A DNA stretch of 64,000 nucleotides, taken from Oreocharis arfaki (lineage: Eukaryota > Chordata > Aves > Passeriformes > Paramythiidae). Positions 12,607 through 25,470 of this stretch are shown here, piece by piece; the first letter of the stretch is position 1; the number at the start of each line of letters is the position of its first letter. Both the position numbers and the translations under genes were made by a program. The stretch is taken from positions 938,996 through 1,002,995 of the forward strand of contig VZRR01012423.1 of the NCBI GenBank assembly GCA_013398015.1, given 5' to 3'. Below the pieces are notes generated by a model. The model was not told the DNA's origin. It saw only the letters and a list, made by a program, of their open reading frames with translations, and ran no database searches.

Positions 12607-15328
12607 ATGCATTCATTTTTGTTAACTTTTTTCAAGGCTTCTCCTTGTACAGATGAAAATATGATACTCATTATAAAAGAAAGCAACACAAATTAATTAG
12701 ACACAGAATGTGCTACATTTTCAGACACCACTTCATATCCTTGCAAAAGGGAAAAAAAATCCAAACGTATTGTTTAAAGATATGAGAAGATATTCTTCAA
12801 GACTGGACAAATATTTTCCCAACTTATCACTCACTCTTGCAGCACAAAATACATTCTGCAGTCTCCTGGCCCTTCTCATTAAATTGCCATATCTGACTGA
12901 CTATATTTTTGTAGTAACCCATGTACACTTACAGAAACCCTTGCAGACTTCTTCTATCAGTATATGCTGGTGACTGCATTCTATTTAATAGTATCTTAAT
13001 AGAAATTACTTGAAATTTGTGTTTCATCCAGCGCAGCATGCTAATACAGCATCCCAAAATTAATACAGCAAAACTATCCAGGCTTCGTTCTGAAATCCCT
13101 TAACACTCAACCAGTAAAGGAGAGGCCTGCACCATGTGCCTGTCTCTATATACCAAGGCAAATCTGGAGATGCCTCTACACTCTTCAGGGCAGCCAGCAC
13201 AATTGATCAAACAGCTATTTATAAGTCAGAATGAAAACCTTCCCCCTTGCCAGACCAAAGCAAGCTCATTGTACTACTTCCAGAAACAGAGGCCAGGCTG
13301 AAGATTCTTACCCAGAGCCGAATGCTTCAGCATCTCAGCATTTGTCTCAAAAGCCAAGATCTAGTTTGTTAAGGAAGCTCAGTCCTTTAACTTAAAAAGT
13401 TTTGGTGGATTTTTTTGGGGGTGAAGATGGTAAGTTTCTACATTTTGTAATTAAAATAAGAACACAGACCTCCTCCAGAACAAACTAAGAGACTCCTGCT
13501 GTAACCATGATTTTGAATTGAAAAAGTATATGGTCCAGTTATTAAATGTAGCTAGAATAAACTCTTTTGGTTAAAAGAAGCTTTACAAAGGTGTATCTGT
13601 GTGGAAAGCAAGTATGACTTGTTTTCACATTACTTGCTACAACATGCCAAAAACTGAAATTATAGTTAGGTCATTTGTAGCCAAATGAAGTCATGAAGAG
13701 GAAAAACTAGAAAAGATTTTCAAAAGCAGCCGAAACAGATAAAGGATTTTGTGATAATTAAATGAAATGTGAACTTTTAGATAGCTGAGCTAGACTGCTC
13801 CTTGCAGTGGCAATTCTCTTGTAATGGTCGACACTGTCAAAGTAGAGGTGGTCATATAACGACAGAGAAAAGATACTCAGACATGATTTCTATGAAATCA
13901 TGTGGCTGATACATCCAGATAATTACCCCCTTGAGAAGTATAATATTCAAGAGCAGGAAAACATCCAGATCTTTTACAAACTTGAATACAGGCATATCAT
14001 GCTCTTAAAAGTGTGCATCTGAGACCTAACTGGTGACCAAGTCCCAGGACAAGTTCTTCTCTTAAACAAAGTACACCCAGCAACATGTAACTAAACACAA
14101 TGTAAGAGATACTGTCTAGATGAAAAAGGACTCACTGAAAACCATCCAGATTTCATGGCAGCAATTCCTCCTCTCATGACTGTTAGCAGTTAGATGATAA
14201 TGAAGGCAATAGTGGAAAAAATGTCAAAGAACCAATAAAGCATCAATAGCTAACATCTTTGCCTTGGGAAAACAACTGCAAAAATTAAAACATGATGCAG
14301 TCCCCACCAGGGAGAAATGGAAACCCTTTTAACCAAACGCATATATTTTATAACATGTATTAGTAGCTAGATAGCTCCAACAAGCTGCCAACTCGCACAA
14401 ATGGCTAACAGCCCCCAAGTTGCTTTTGTTGATACCATTACCGCTGTCTCTTTACATCATTTGCCCAATCTACTGAACATCCTCTTTTTACCTAGAAGCT
14501 TAGCACAGACTAGGCAATAGCTCTCTCCTTGTATTTAGTACTCAATCTGCTAACATTTAGGACAGTTGTGCACTTTTTCTAATGAATTCACTGTTTCGTG
14601 TCACAGTCCTTCCCAAGCCACTCTGCAAAGTTGACATTAAAAGAGCCACTATGTTTGAGAGTGCCCAGAACTGAGGTGAGCAAAGAAAAGGGCAGGGAAA
14701 CAGCCAGACCAGGATGCTTCCTCCTTCTCCCTCACATTTAAACAGTGTACCTACATTTTAAAACAAATTATTTGTTATGGGGTGTCCTTATGATGAGGAA
14801 AGCCAACAGCCGTGTTTGCACTTCTCAGTGTTGCTGCCTGCACTGAGAACGTGCAACCTCTGTCTCCTGAGCCATTGCCCCTCTCCTGAGCACCTTTCTG
14901 AGGTAGATTTTTTGAACAAGAGATTCTCTACTGTTCTATTATTAAAAAACTCCCTCCTTCCTCTAAAATGGTGATTTTTCATTAGTTTGCAAACAAATGG
15001 GGGGGGGGATTAAGGAAGCGAGAAAGCGTTACTATATTTGTCTGAAGCAAATAAAGTGCAAAACTGTACGAGTGTTTTGTTTGAAAATTACTGACTTGTG
15101 TGTATTTGTATTACCAAAATGCCTCAGCTGAAAAATCTTGACAGTAAACCTCATTACAGTAGTTTGGTGGGTATTTTTTCTCCTAAACACAATTTGTTTT
15201 AGTAATTATTGTAAAAGATTAAAGCAAATACTAGAAAAACATAAAAATATTTTCCTTTTCTAGAAAGTACTGCCAAAATTAAAAACTTTATCTGGGCTTT
15301 AGCATATAGGAGATATATACTCCACCTT

Positions 15329-15410
15329 ACAAAAAAAAAAACAAAAACAAAACAAAACAAAAAAACCCAACCAAAAAACCCCCAAAAACCCAAACCACAA
15401 AATAAAAAAT
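15329..15410. repeat. A-rich simple tract (ACAAAA-like)
   Basis: The plus strand shows an A11 run followed by ACAAAAACAAAACAAAAC-like units and then AACCC-type units. It has no flanking retrocopy that I can recognise, so I treat it as low-complexity sequence and not a retroposon tail. Confidence 0.8.
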
Positions 15411-17315
15411 ACGTAATATATCAGATACAAGGCCAAGAACTTAACCCTGGGGCAATTCAGCCATGTTTTCTATACCTTAAAATATCCTCGGTCAATAATT
15501 TCCCTATTTGAAAATCTAATTCCAGAATAGGACAAATCACCTGAGACACCGAAGAAAGGTCCAATGTTATTCTAAAATGCAAACACATCTAAGACCCTAG
15601 AGCTCAAAAACAACTGGCAAATGATGCAAGTTTGCTTATTACTAAATTGTTTCTTTACCAACAAAAATTCATTAGAATTCACCTTTCACGGGGTCACATA
15701 TGCACGTGCACATTGTTGAAATTTAGTCCTTGAATAGTTATCGTTACCGCTAGAGGAGATGCATTTCAGCCTGGCCACATTCAGACCATCAGTAAATACT
15801 GTGACATGTGAAACCCTGATCAATGGTGGCCTGGAGACAATGTATTTGAGGACCCCTCACCTGCTTGAGGCCGTAATTTCCAAAAGATAATTTAAGTTGA
15901 TACACCTTAAGAAATCTGGTTTTAAAAGTAGCAATCCACATGCCTCCTAAAAGGCCAAGCCCCACTGAAGTGGAAGGACTTTGTGCCAGTGTAAGGTGCC
16001 ATAGACTGACTGATTTTACGCTGCTCCTCACCCAGCTTGCTGCAGTGGACCCTGTGCAAAGGAGGTAGCAACCAACTCTACGCTACAAACCACTAACATC
16101 TGCGTGGCCCTCGGTCTGCCCTTCACAACTATGTGTTTGCCTCGACTCATGTTTCCCCAACTTGTCCTTCAACTGTGCTCTAACAGCAGAAGTTGTGTGT
16201 GCCTTCAGGAGGGCAGGTCACTGGTTGAAGAACAACATGGACCTTTACTGCTCCCTCACCTTCCACTGCCTCCTCACAAAGACTCTCTGGAGGAGAATGA
16301 ATGCGAGGATGAATATTGTTTCCTTGAAGAATGCTGAGCACCCAGAAAACAGATGAAATAAAACTCCCTGAAATTTACTCAAGACTAGGCATACTGTCCA
16401 AGGGGCACAACTCCATCAGAAGAGACAGTGTCTGGTTTCTGTGCTAACACTTCTCTGAATTTAACTGGCAACAAGAACATATCAAATTTTGGGTAAACTG
16501 GTCAAAATATACTGAAAACCAGCCAAGATGTTCCCTTTATAGCACTGCTGCTAATGTGGATAGTATTTTTAATGAAACAATTTGTCTGTTTTGAAGTGCT
16601 ACCATGTGGTAGCATGCGTACTGAACAAGTGCTGTACACTTCACAGCACAAAAAATTTGGGTTTTTCTATACATATTAACTTTGCCAAACCACATGTATG
16701 CTTCAGACAGTATCTTCAGTGACTAAACCAAGTTAGCAGATGCTAGTTCAAGGAACCAGCGTATGCATTTGAAAAGAAGGAAAATTGATTTATTTAATTT
16801 AATTTAGCACAGAGAATTACAGAGACAACAGATTAATTCGTTTCCCTCCAAACACACAATCTCAATTAATTGTCTGAAAAACTATGAATCACAATAACTG
16901 CATCTATTGATAACAATTCCAATTGTGAAGATACAAATATAAGGAATACCACAACCAACTTGTTCTGGTTAAAAAATATGAATAAAAAGAATGAGCAAAG
17001 AGAAACAAGAATTCAGAATTAATTCCAGCAAAGACAATGTTTTATCTGAAAAAGCCTTTAGACACTGTTGAAATATATTTCTTTGTCCAAAGTTTGCACC
17101 ACACATGCATACAAATATTTACAGATTTTTATCTATATCCAAACACCTCACACATGCACAGTTCTCCCAAGACAAATCCACAAGCTCAGTAACTCAACAA
17201 TTCTCCTATTCACAGAGAAAAAAAAATTTAAAAGTAAATATTGCCTTCCTCAATAATATTAATTTCCTCCTCTGAAATATCAAGTCAGGGTTACAAAACA
17301 GTGCTCTATTTTATG

Positions 17316-17420
17316 CACTTCTGCTATAGTGGGCTGAAAGCACCTGATCTCTAAACTTGGAAGCTAAGCAGACCAGGGTCTGTAGGTAGCTAGATGGGAA
17401 AAAAATCACCTGAAAATAGG
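17316..17420 (+). pseudogene. 5S rRNA-derived sequence (5S pseudogene or 5S-headed SINE)
   Basis: The plus strand follows vertebrate 5S rRNA over most of its length. Visible matches are CTGAAAGC-ACCTGATCTC (5S has CTGAACGCGCCCGATCTC), the perfect block GGAAGCTAAGCAG, which lies in the internal promoter (A box region), and AGATGGGA, the C box region. By alignment with the 121-nt 5S RNA, position 1 falls near 17316 and similarity fades after about 17420. There is a 3-base deletion before GGAAGC, substitutions in the intermediate element, and a replaced 3' end, so a working 5S gene is ruled out. No T-run terminator directly follows. The sequence could be a lone retroposed 5S pseudogene, or the head of an old 5S-derived SINE such as AmnSINE1. 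I aligned it from memory of the 5S sequence, so the exact ends are approximate. Confidence 0.72.
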
Positions 17421-20400
17421 CAAAAGTCCAAGAGTCAGTTATAAGAGCAAAAAACCAAAAGCAAGTCAAAAGTCTTAATTCAACCTCATTTTAATTGCTA
17501 AACTGAAAGATGGGAAAAAAAAGGGCAGAACATATCTGGCCAAATTTTTTTTTAAGGAATTTTGTGTTCTAATGAGTTAGCAACTGTGGTAGAAAAATTG
17601 AACATTCACAAATCTGTGTTTTCTGTACAGGCTATGAGATAAATTGACTACAAACCTTTAGGAATCCCCTCCATCTAGCCACCAACATTACTGCTCTAGT
17701 AACAGTAAGCCCAGCCTCTTCTAAGTGAATGCTCATTACAGCAGCTGAGGCTTTGCTAGTGCCTTAGTGTTTTTCTAAAACAAAAAGGTCCTTCATTTTA
17801 TGAGAAAGAAAGAAACAGAGGAGGAAAAATTCTTAAGTAACAATTCATTATGTATGCTCAGTAAACTCATCCATTTTTAACCTTGATCACAATTCAATGT
17901 TAGTTTTACGAGAGCACTGTGTGATATTAATTGTGCTCTACAGGAAAAAAAGTACAGGACACCCAGAGGAGATATCACAATCAGTAGGTGAGCAGTGAAA
18001 AGTAACAGAACATAATAAAAATAAAAAACAACATTCGGAGGGCTTCTGTCTGGCGATACCTACCCAAGTGTAAGCATGTATCTCCAGACTGTTATTTGTT
18101 ACCAGTTTAGCCAGCAGTTGCCAGAGCACAGTCCGCACCAGTGCTGATGACCACAGCCCTGGTAGTAGGGACAGAGGTGAGTGTCCTGGGATACAGGACA
18201 CCCCACCAAGGCCAGCACTGACTGCCCATGACTACCTTGCTACTTCACAGAGGTGCCTCCAAGCCATGGGCCAGCACAAGGACACAGCTCCTGACAAAGC
18301 AGGACAAGGTAGGAAAGGGCAGTTCTGTCACTGGTGGGAATAAAGGAGGATGAGGACAAGTTTTGACAGCAAATGAACAAAACAAGGGAATAGGGAGCTC
18401 AGGGATGTGCGTGACAGGACAACGAGAAAGTAGCAAATGGAAGCACACCACTTCCTGCACATGTGCTGGCACTCACCCAGGGTTTTCTGAGAGCAAGCTT
18501 GGGGCTCTGGTCTAAGCACACAACCACTGAATTAGGAGGCAATCAAACCCATCAACCTATCACAGCATTTTATTAACACATGAGCAAACACTCAGATAAG
18601 CCTTTGGACAAGCTAAATCTCACCAACCACAAAATTCTCTACACAACTCAAGATAACAGAAACTTGTTCTGTTTTTAAATAAATACATTCAAGACTCAAG
18701 ATGACTAAGATAAGACTATAAGATGGGCAGGACTGTCATGGTAACTTGCAAAATTGTCTTCTAATATATGCAACATTATTCCAAAGGATAAAAGCATTAC
18801 AATACTATCTTTCAGAAATATTAAAACACTGAGTTTTCAAAAAGCATTTTTAATTCAGAAATTCTTTTAAAACTAGCATCTTGAAATTAAGCTTAAAAAT
18901 CAAGCAATATAATTCAACTATTTTGTTGGCAATGATTATTAAGAAGCAATAGCCAAAAGAAAAAGCAGCACATTTGAAGGCTTTCTGCCATACCTTCAGA
19001 GTATTTTTTTCCGCATTTATCTAAAAAACTCCATCTTCACAGTATCTCTTACAAACACCCACCAATTAATCCTCCATCTCCTCCTATATGGCAGGTAAAT
19101 ATTATTCTTGTCTAAGCATGCATTTGGCTTACTATACTACTATTTCTACATTGATTGAAGACAAATTTGATCTGGAATTGAAATCTTCATCAAAAGTTTC
19201 AGTCAGCCTACATTGTCACGACAGCAGCAAACTGTACTACTAAAAATGCCATCTGTGCAGCTTAAATCTCACTTTCTTTGTAAGAAAGCAGGAAGATGGT
19301 ATCTCATTTCCTAATAATCATCACATGCCTAATGAAAGCATCAACTGTTTTCTATTTGGAGTGTATTCCCATGAAGTTCAGCACCTTGAAGCCTTTACTT
19401 ACACCAATTTTATCCAGCAAGTATCATTCTAGCTGCTAACATGAAAAGTAGGATTAAAGGCATGAAAAGGAATCAGCATGGTCAAAAAACAACTCTATGT
19501 TACAGTAACTTCATATCTAACAAAGCATCTCCTTTAAAAAATGTGGGTTTTTAAAGTTTCCTTAAGTTTGTTTAAAAGCCATTGATTTTTTCTTGTTTAC
19601 TCTAGTGAGGCTACACTAAGAGGTAAAAGCTCATTCTTTACAAAATGTCAACATATTCTTTACAAAATATCTACCTTAGTGCTCTAAGTTACAAAGAAAT
19701 CAAGAACACAATAACACAAAAATGTGTGGTGAAACTCTAATTGCTTGCCTACATAAATGTCAGTCAGATTAATGTATTTTTATGAAATTTTATATTACCT
19801 AAATACTCAGAGAGGTTATTCAATTATCTGGAAAAATTTGGGAATGTTTAAAGATTAATGAATTACACAGTCAATTTTACTTTTTTAATATAACACAGAT
19901 TTTCATATTCAACAATTTGAAAGCAGAATAGGAACAGACACTGAAATGGAAACAACTCAGAAACCCCTGCATTTTGAAAAGCAGTAATTTCATACAGCAT
20001 GCACCTCAAGAAAGTCAGTCTCATTTTGTTAATAACTTTTCAAAAAGAGTGAAGAAAAATTATGACTTCACATAAGGGGTTTGGGGGCTTTTAAATTCCT
20101 CATCTCCCCCTGAAATACAGAAAAAAACATTTTTCTTCTTTGTAAAGCTTCAAAGTTCGGGTATTTCCTACCAATCATTGTTTGCATTCCTGAAATTCAA
20201 AGGCAATGGGAAGTGGAGGGACATCTTCCACATAATTTAAAATCAAAACACCCATCTTGTGTTACCAGATACAATGAAGCGAGTGGTTTTCTGATGGCTT
20301 GGTAGTAAATATCCACAAGTCTGTTTCCAAGGACTTCCTCACACTGTTCTTAAGTTTCAAGCTCACAAAACACGGTCCAAACACTGAAGCACACACAGCC

Positions 20401-23126
20401 CTCACATAGCAATTTTCCTGAATTGCCTTTATAGCAATTTAGGATTCATTAAAAGAAAAATCATTGCTACTGCCTATTTCTTCAGTTGAAAGTTACACAA
20501 GCTATTTTTCTGCGACCCCCATCAGCCCATCATGTAGGGATAACACTGTTAAACATTTGCCATAGAGAATCAGTGAAGAGAAGTTCTAATTTTGGCAAAA
20601 CAGAAGAAGAATATGGTAGCCACCCCCATAAACTCATCCTCTGAATCAAAATTACACAAGTAGCTTATTAAAAAATAAAGAGACAACTGTATCTTCAGCA
20701 TTGCCCTTACTGCTTCTTCCACTGGGGGCCTACTATGTAGAGCAAGACCTCCCCATGCATCAGGAAGGCTCGAAGCAGTCAACATCTATTGCTGCTTTCA
20801 GGAAGACAGAAGTACCCCACACAACCCCCAAAATTCACACTAGTTTTACGAAGTCTAGCCCAAGTCCTGCTACTCACTGAGCAAACAGCTGTAAAATGCC
20901 AAATAACCTTCTTTATTTTCAGTAAGAATAGTACTTAACTCTCACCTCTCATTTAAAGCAGTAATTAGGAGCTTTGTCTAATACCTAGATGAACACAATG
21001 TCACAAGGATGTTTCAGCACACCTCTTACAACATTCTTAGAACCCCGCTTACACCTCCAAGTAACACATCCCATTGAGCAGTCCATGACACAAAGACAGA
21101 CTGAGACATCCCATGAGACCAGCTTAGAGAATAATAATTAAGCTGAAAGCTCTAACCAAAGGCTGCTTCACTTGAATCTCTGCTGTAGGACCATCTACAA
21201 GTGCTCCTCATGGCTGCCAGCCAGGTCTTCAAGCCATGAGCAACACAACTTTAATTCACACGAGGTACGAGTAAGTCAGAATTCAAGCCAAGCCCTGCCC
21301 AGAAGACAGATGATGAATTATCTCTTCACTACAAGATGCAGGGTCAGACATTTGCTTTGCCAAGCACCGACTTCCAGATAAAATGAGTCAAGTCCTGTTG
21401 CTTGCAATCCCTGCCACAACAGAAATCTTTGCTCTTCTTTAGCTTGCAGACAGATTAGAGTGACAGGTTCCCTTCTGGTTTAGTTCTTGAGCTAATGATT
21501 GCCACTACACAGCAGACATTCTTACTCAACATCACTTCTTATCACTGGGCAATTCTCTTATTTTAAAGAGAGGGAAATCTCAGCTTTTATTATCCAAACT
21601 CTAACACAAAAAATTCTTAACATGCAGGCTTACAAAAGGGTAAGTAAACAACCCCTCCACCTAAAGATTTCTCTAGATGAAGTGAAAGGTTTGTGTTGCA
21701 CATGTGGAGGCCATGGATCCATACAGAGATGATGCCTAATGAGAGCCAGACTGAGTGTATCAAACAACTCCATTTTTTGAGAGGTACACATTACACTCAT
21801 ATTTTATTGTAGCATGTTGGCTACCAAGACCTGTTTTCAATTCTCTTCAGCACAGTTTTGAGTTTGTGAAATAATATGAAGGAAACTGATTTTAGGTGGG
21901 CTCAAAAGTAGAAGACACTGATCAACATTTTCTAGGGTGCTTGAGGAAAAACATTCAATTTCAGAGGAAGAGTAGGACTAGTGGTTCAAACCTTGTGAAA
22001 GAATTTGCCCAAAAGACTCCTAAATTACTGCAATTAGATGACAAGACATTTAGGTTTTTTATTAAGTCTTCCCTGCCAACCAACAGTTATAGCACAGTAA
22101 TTTTGGAAGCTGTTGGCTGCACCAACAAACAATAGATTAAATCAAATTCTGATAGAAGTAGTCCCTTCCTGCATGTGAAAATCAGCCACCTGTGCTCCCT
22201 ATATATTACATACAATATTATGTGCATTTCAACAAGACAAGTGATAGCATTAGCAGAGGTTATTGGAGATGCAAGAACTCATACGGTGGCCATATATGCT
22301 AGCAGGCAGCAAGAGCTTACAGTGATGAGAGACATGACATTCTGACCAGAAATTCTTCAAGAACTGATGGCATCCAAATTTTCAACACACCTCATCCCAT
22401 ACAGCTAAGCAACGATGTTAGAAAAAAGCCAGTGTGTTAAGAATTTAGGAGCTAATCAATTGAGGAAGTATGTTGTGCTTCATTAGGTGAAACCTTGTTT
22501 TTATGCCAATTCCAAAACAGAAATGTTCAAGAACATCACTAATACATCATTGTACTGTTTCCTTACATGACTGCTACCACAGCAGCTGTCAATTAATTAG
22601 CATGTGTAACATTTAATTAGTAAAAGAGTATTAAAGTACTTAAAGTTTTAAAAGTGTACAGTTTCAGGCATAACAGCACAGACTTTTAAATAAATCTAAT
22701 ACAATGCTTTAACACAGGGTTAGCAATTTACAAGACAGGTGCCACGGGAAGCCACCGGGTACAGTTTTGAAAGGTTCAGTGGCAGCTACCGCACCACTTT
22801 GACACAAGAACCATCAAAGCCAGGGAGACACACACACCAGATCTTGTTTTAACACACAGGAATCTACTGCAGTATTTAAACAAGAATGGTTCAGTTTTCA
22901 GAGGCTTTCTACACGGATGTAAAATAAGTAAAACCTGGTACACCTAAATGACAACTGGTCAAGACAGATCCAGATTAACTGTGCATTAACTGCATTACCA
23001 CTCTCCAAATCCCCAAACTATTTCTATACCAAACATCCAATCTTGTCTTGGACAACCTGCACAGTTAGCTACCACATGTTCCATTTTTGTTCCATGGAAA
23101 TCAGAAGCTGCTTCCTTGTTTTCAGG

Positions 23127-23224
23127 TATATGTGTGTATATATGTACACACACACACAGGCAGATGTGACGGGGGCAGAAGAAGAGGGAGAGAGAAAGCA
23201 TACATACACACACACACACACACA
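23127..23224. repeat. TG/TA/CA microsatellite pair
   Basis: TATATGTGTGTATATATG followed by an (AC) run lies at 23127-23158, and a second perfect (AC) run at 23206-23224. Purine-rich GAAGAGGGAGAGAGAAAG lies between them. Confidence 0.85.
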
Positions 23225-23416
23225 TCCCATATGTAAATATTAATGTAACCATCAATCAAGGTGGATTTCCCATGGTAAATATTAATGCACATAACCATAC
23301 TTTTATATACACAGGAAAAGTAAGGTAAAGGCAACTTCTCAACAACAAACAAGACACAAGAGGCTGACAGTGTTTGTTTCCAGTATTACAAGTTCATCTC
23401 TATCCTTACCCTCACT

Positions 23417-23445
23417 CCCCCCCCCCCCCCCCCAAAAAAAAAAAA
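23417..23445. repeat. C17-A12 homopolymer junction
   Basis: The plus strand has 17 consecutive C followed by 12 consecutive A. Runs like this are prone to slippage and sequencing error, so their length is uncertain. Confidence 0.9.
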
Positions 23446-24599
23446 TTTCAGCTTATGATTTCTCACCACTGCCCAAATAATAACGTGATGGTTAGGGGAA
23501 ATCAGGCCAAGGTAACTTGGAACAGAAATCCCCATTTTACTGAGCATTAGTGCTGCAGTAAGGAACTACAACACTACTACAACTACTGAATGGCATCACC
23601 ACTGGTATTACTCAGTTGAGTTTCTAAAGCCCAAGCTAACACTAATAATGCCTGCATTAGCATCATTTCTTCAATGTGTCCTCAAAAAAAGCAATGAATT
23701 CAGGGCAGATACAGGAAGTCTATTCCATAGCCCAGTAAGAGGAACAATAAAAACAGGAGTGGTTAGATATCTGAAGTAAACGACAGTCATGCCTTCGCAC
23801 GAGCAGCCTTTGGCACCTACAACTTTAGATCATGAACTATGTTCAGATGCAAAGATATAAAACAATTTAAACAAAACTAAAAGCCACAAAAATTTAAGAA
23901 TATTTAATTTAGAAAATAAAGCTCACAGCTTTTAGCTCAAGCTACACAAGACAGAGTCAGGATGAATTTCTCCTCATTCTAGGGCTTGTAACATCATATG
24001 GCAGGATTTTGCAAGCCAAAACTAATATTTCAGCAACACAGCACTTGCAACTTTTATATCTAAGTGTGGCTTGTTCTTTCAAGGTAGCCAAGAACTAAAC
24101 TCACACCCTGTTTGAACACGCAGGAAAAGAACTCTGTGCCAAGAAGGAAGTTATAAACTTAAAGAAGGTTTTTTACATGGGAAACAAGTTGGGAAGCAGA
24201 GGGGCAGATTCACTGCAATCAATTCTTTAATGAGTAAGAGAAAAAGCACAGTACATCAGAGCTGGAGGCAGTAGGCTGCGGTCCCACTGCTTGCGCAGCT
24301 GAAGGACTCCCTGATGGGGGCTGGACAAGTCAATTCTTTCCAGTCCTGCTTCATCTCTGAAGACTATAAACCCTTGGGACAGTGCTCACCATTTATTCTG
24401 AACAAAGCCTCAAAGCAAAACAGCTTCATTTGAGGAAGAGATAAATCATCGAATTACTTGGTGGTACCTATTTTTCACTGACTGCCAAAATGCCTTTGTA
24501 ACAACATTGTATTTACAAACTCAAATTATAGTTGGAGGGGAAAAAAAGAATACAACAAGATTAATACTATCCAAACAGACTTCGGATAAAAAACACAAT

Positions 24600-25470
24600 G
24601 ATGATGAGCCATGCAGGGCTGTGATCAGCAGCACGAAGCCCATGTGGATGCCAGTCACTATTTGTGTGCCCCAGAGATCAATACTGGGTCCAATACTCTT
24701 CTGTCATCTTCATTAATGACCTGGATGATGGGACAGAGTGCACCTTCAGCTAGTCTGCCATGATACAAAACTGGGAGGAGGTTTGTGCTGACTTCCAGAG
24801 TGATTTAAACAGGCTGGAAAAAAGTTTAGGAAAGGGAAATGCAAAGTCCTGCTCCTGGAGAGGAAGAACCCCAGGCACCAGCACATGCCAGGGCAGACTG
24901 GCTAGAAAGAAACTAAGCAGAAAAGACACTGGGGGTCCTGGATGAACATTCAGGGGAGCCATCAATGGACCTTGCACAAAGGCCGGTAGTTCTTGGCCAT
25001 TAGGCAAAGCACTGTCAGCAGGTCGAGAGAGGTGATCCTTACCCTCTGCTCAGCCCTGGTGAGACACATCTGGGGTGCTGTGTCCAGTTCTGGGCTCCTC
25101 AGTATGAGACATGAACCTGCTGCATAGAGTTCAGGGACAGACCACAAAGATGACTGGGGAACCTGTCATCCAAGGAGAGGCTGAGAGAGCTGGAGAAGAC
25201 TCAGAGGTATCATACCCATGTGCATGAATACTTTTGAAATTCCACTTAAATATATGACAAAATAGCTTATTTGTTTGCTTGTTTTCAAATTGTGAGGAAG
25301 GGCAAACTCCATAACAGGCTGTCCAGAAAAGTTGTAGCGCCTCCACCCTTGGAGACAATTAAAACTCATGTGTACAACCTGTTCTAGCTGACACTGCCCT
25401 GAGCAGAGGGATTGAACCAGAGACCTCTAAATATTCCTTCCAAGCTCAGCAATTCAGTGATGCTATGACT
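24600..25470 (+). mobile_element. CR1 LINE fragment, plus strand, reverse transcriptase region to 3' end
   Basis: This is a 5'-truncated and decayed CR1 retrotransposon. The frame at its left end reads CVPQRSILGPILF, matching the RT motif GVPQGSILGP of CR1 ORF2. Downstream DNA follows bird CR1: CATTAATGACCTGGATGATGG, GGGAAATGCAAAGTCCTGC, then TGAGACACATCTGGGGTGCTG and GAGGCTGAGAGAGCTGG up to about 25200. Similarity is then lost until about 25295, where the 3' end resumes (ACCCTTGGAGACAATTAAAA, then CCTTCCAAGCTCAGCAATTC). The part between, which would code for the end of ORF2, is replaced by unrelated AT-rich sequence. Just after TGCACCTTCAGC, where the FADD catalytic box should lie, the frame has a stop and shifted residues. 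It is inactive, and its strand is opposite to EIF3H transcription. Confidence 0.9.

Larger units (their letters stand above)
11606..17315 (-). other. EIF3H intron 2, exon-3-proximal part
   Basis: This AT-rich intron sequence holds no recognisable gene or transposon. Simple sequence includes a (CA)9 run at 12589-12606 and an A-rich (ACAAAA)-type tract at 15329-15410. Open frames of about 60-100 codons carry no known domain. Confidence 0.8.
17421..24599 (-). other. EIF3H intron 2, segment between 5S-like and first CR1
   Basis: AT-rich intron sequence with no recognised exon. It holds TG/CA microsatellites at 23127-23224, a small imperfect local duplication at about 23225-23300 (GTAAATATTAATG occurs twice) and a C17A12 homopolymer junction at 23417-23445. 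A moderately GC-rich patch lies at about 18100-18500 and I cannot assign it. Confidence 0.75.

Noticed and set aside
22995..23352. Cys/Val/His-rich frames on both strands
   Set aside because: They are translations of the TG/CA microsatellites at 23127-23224.
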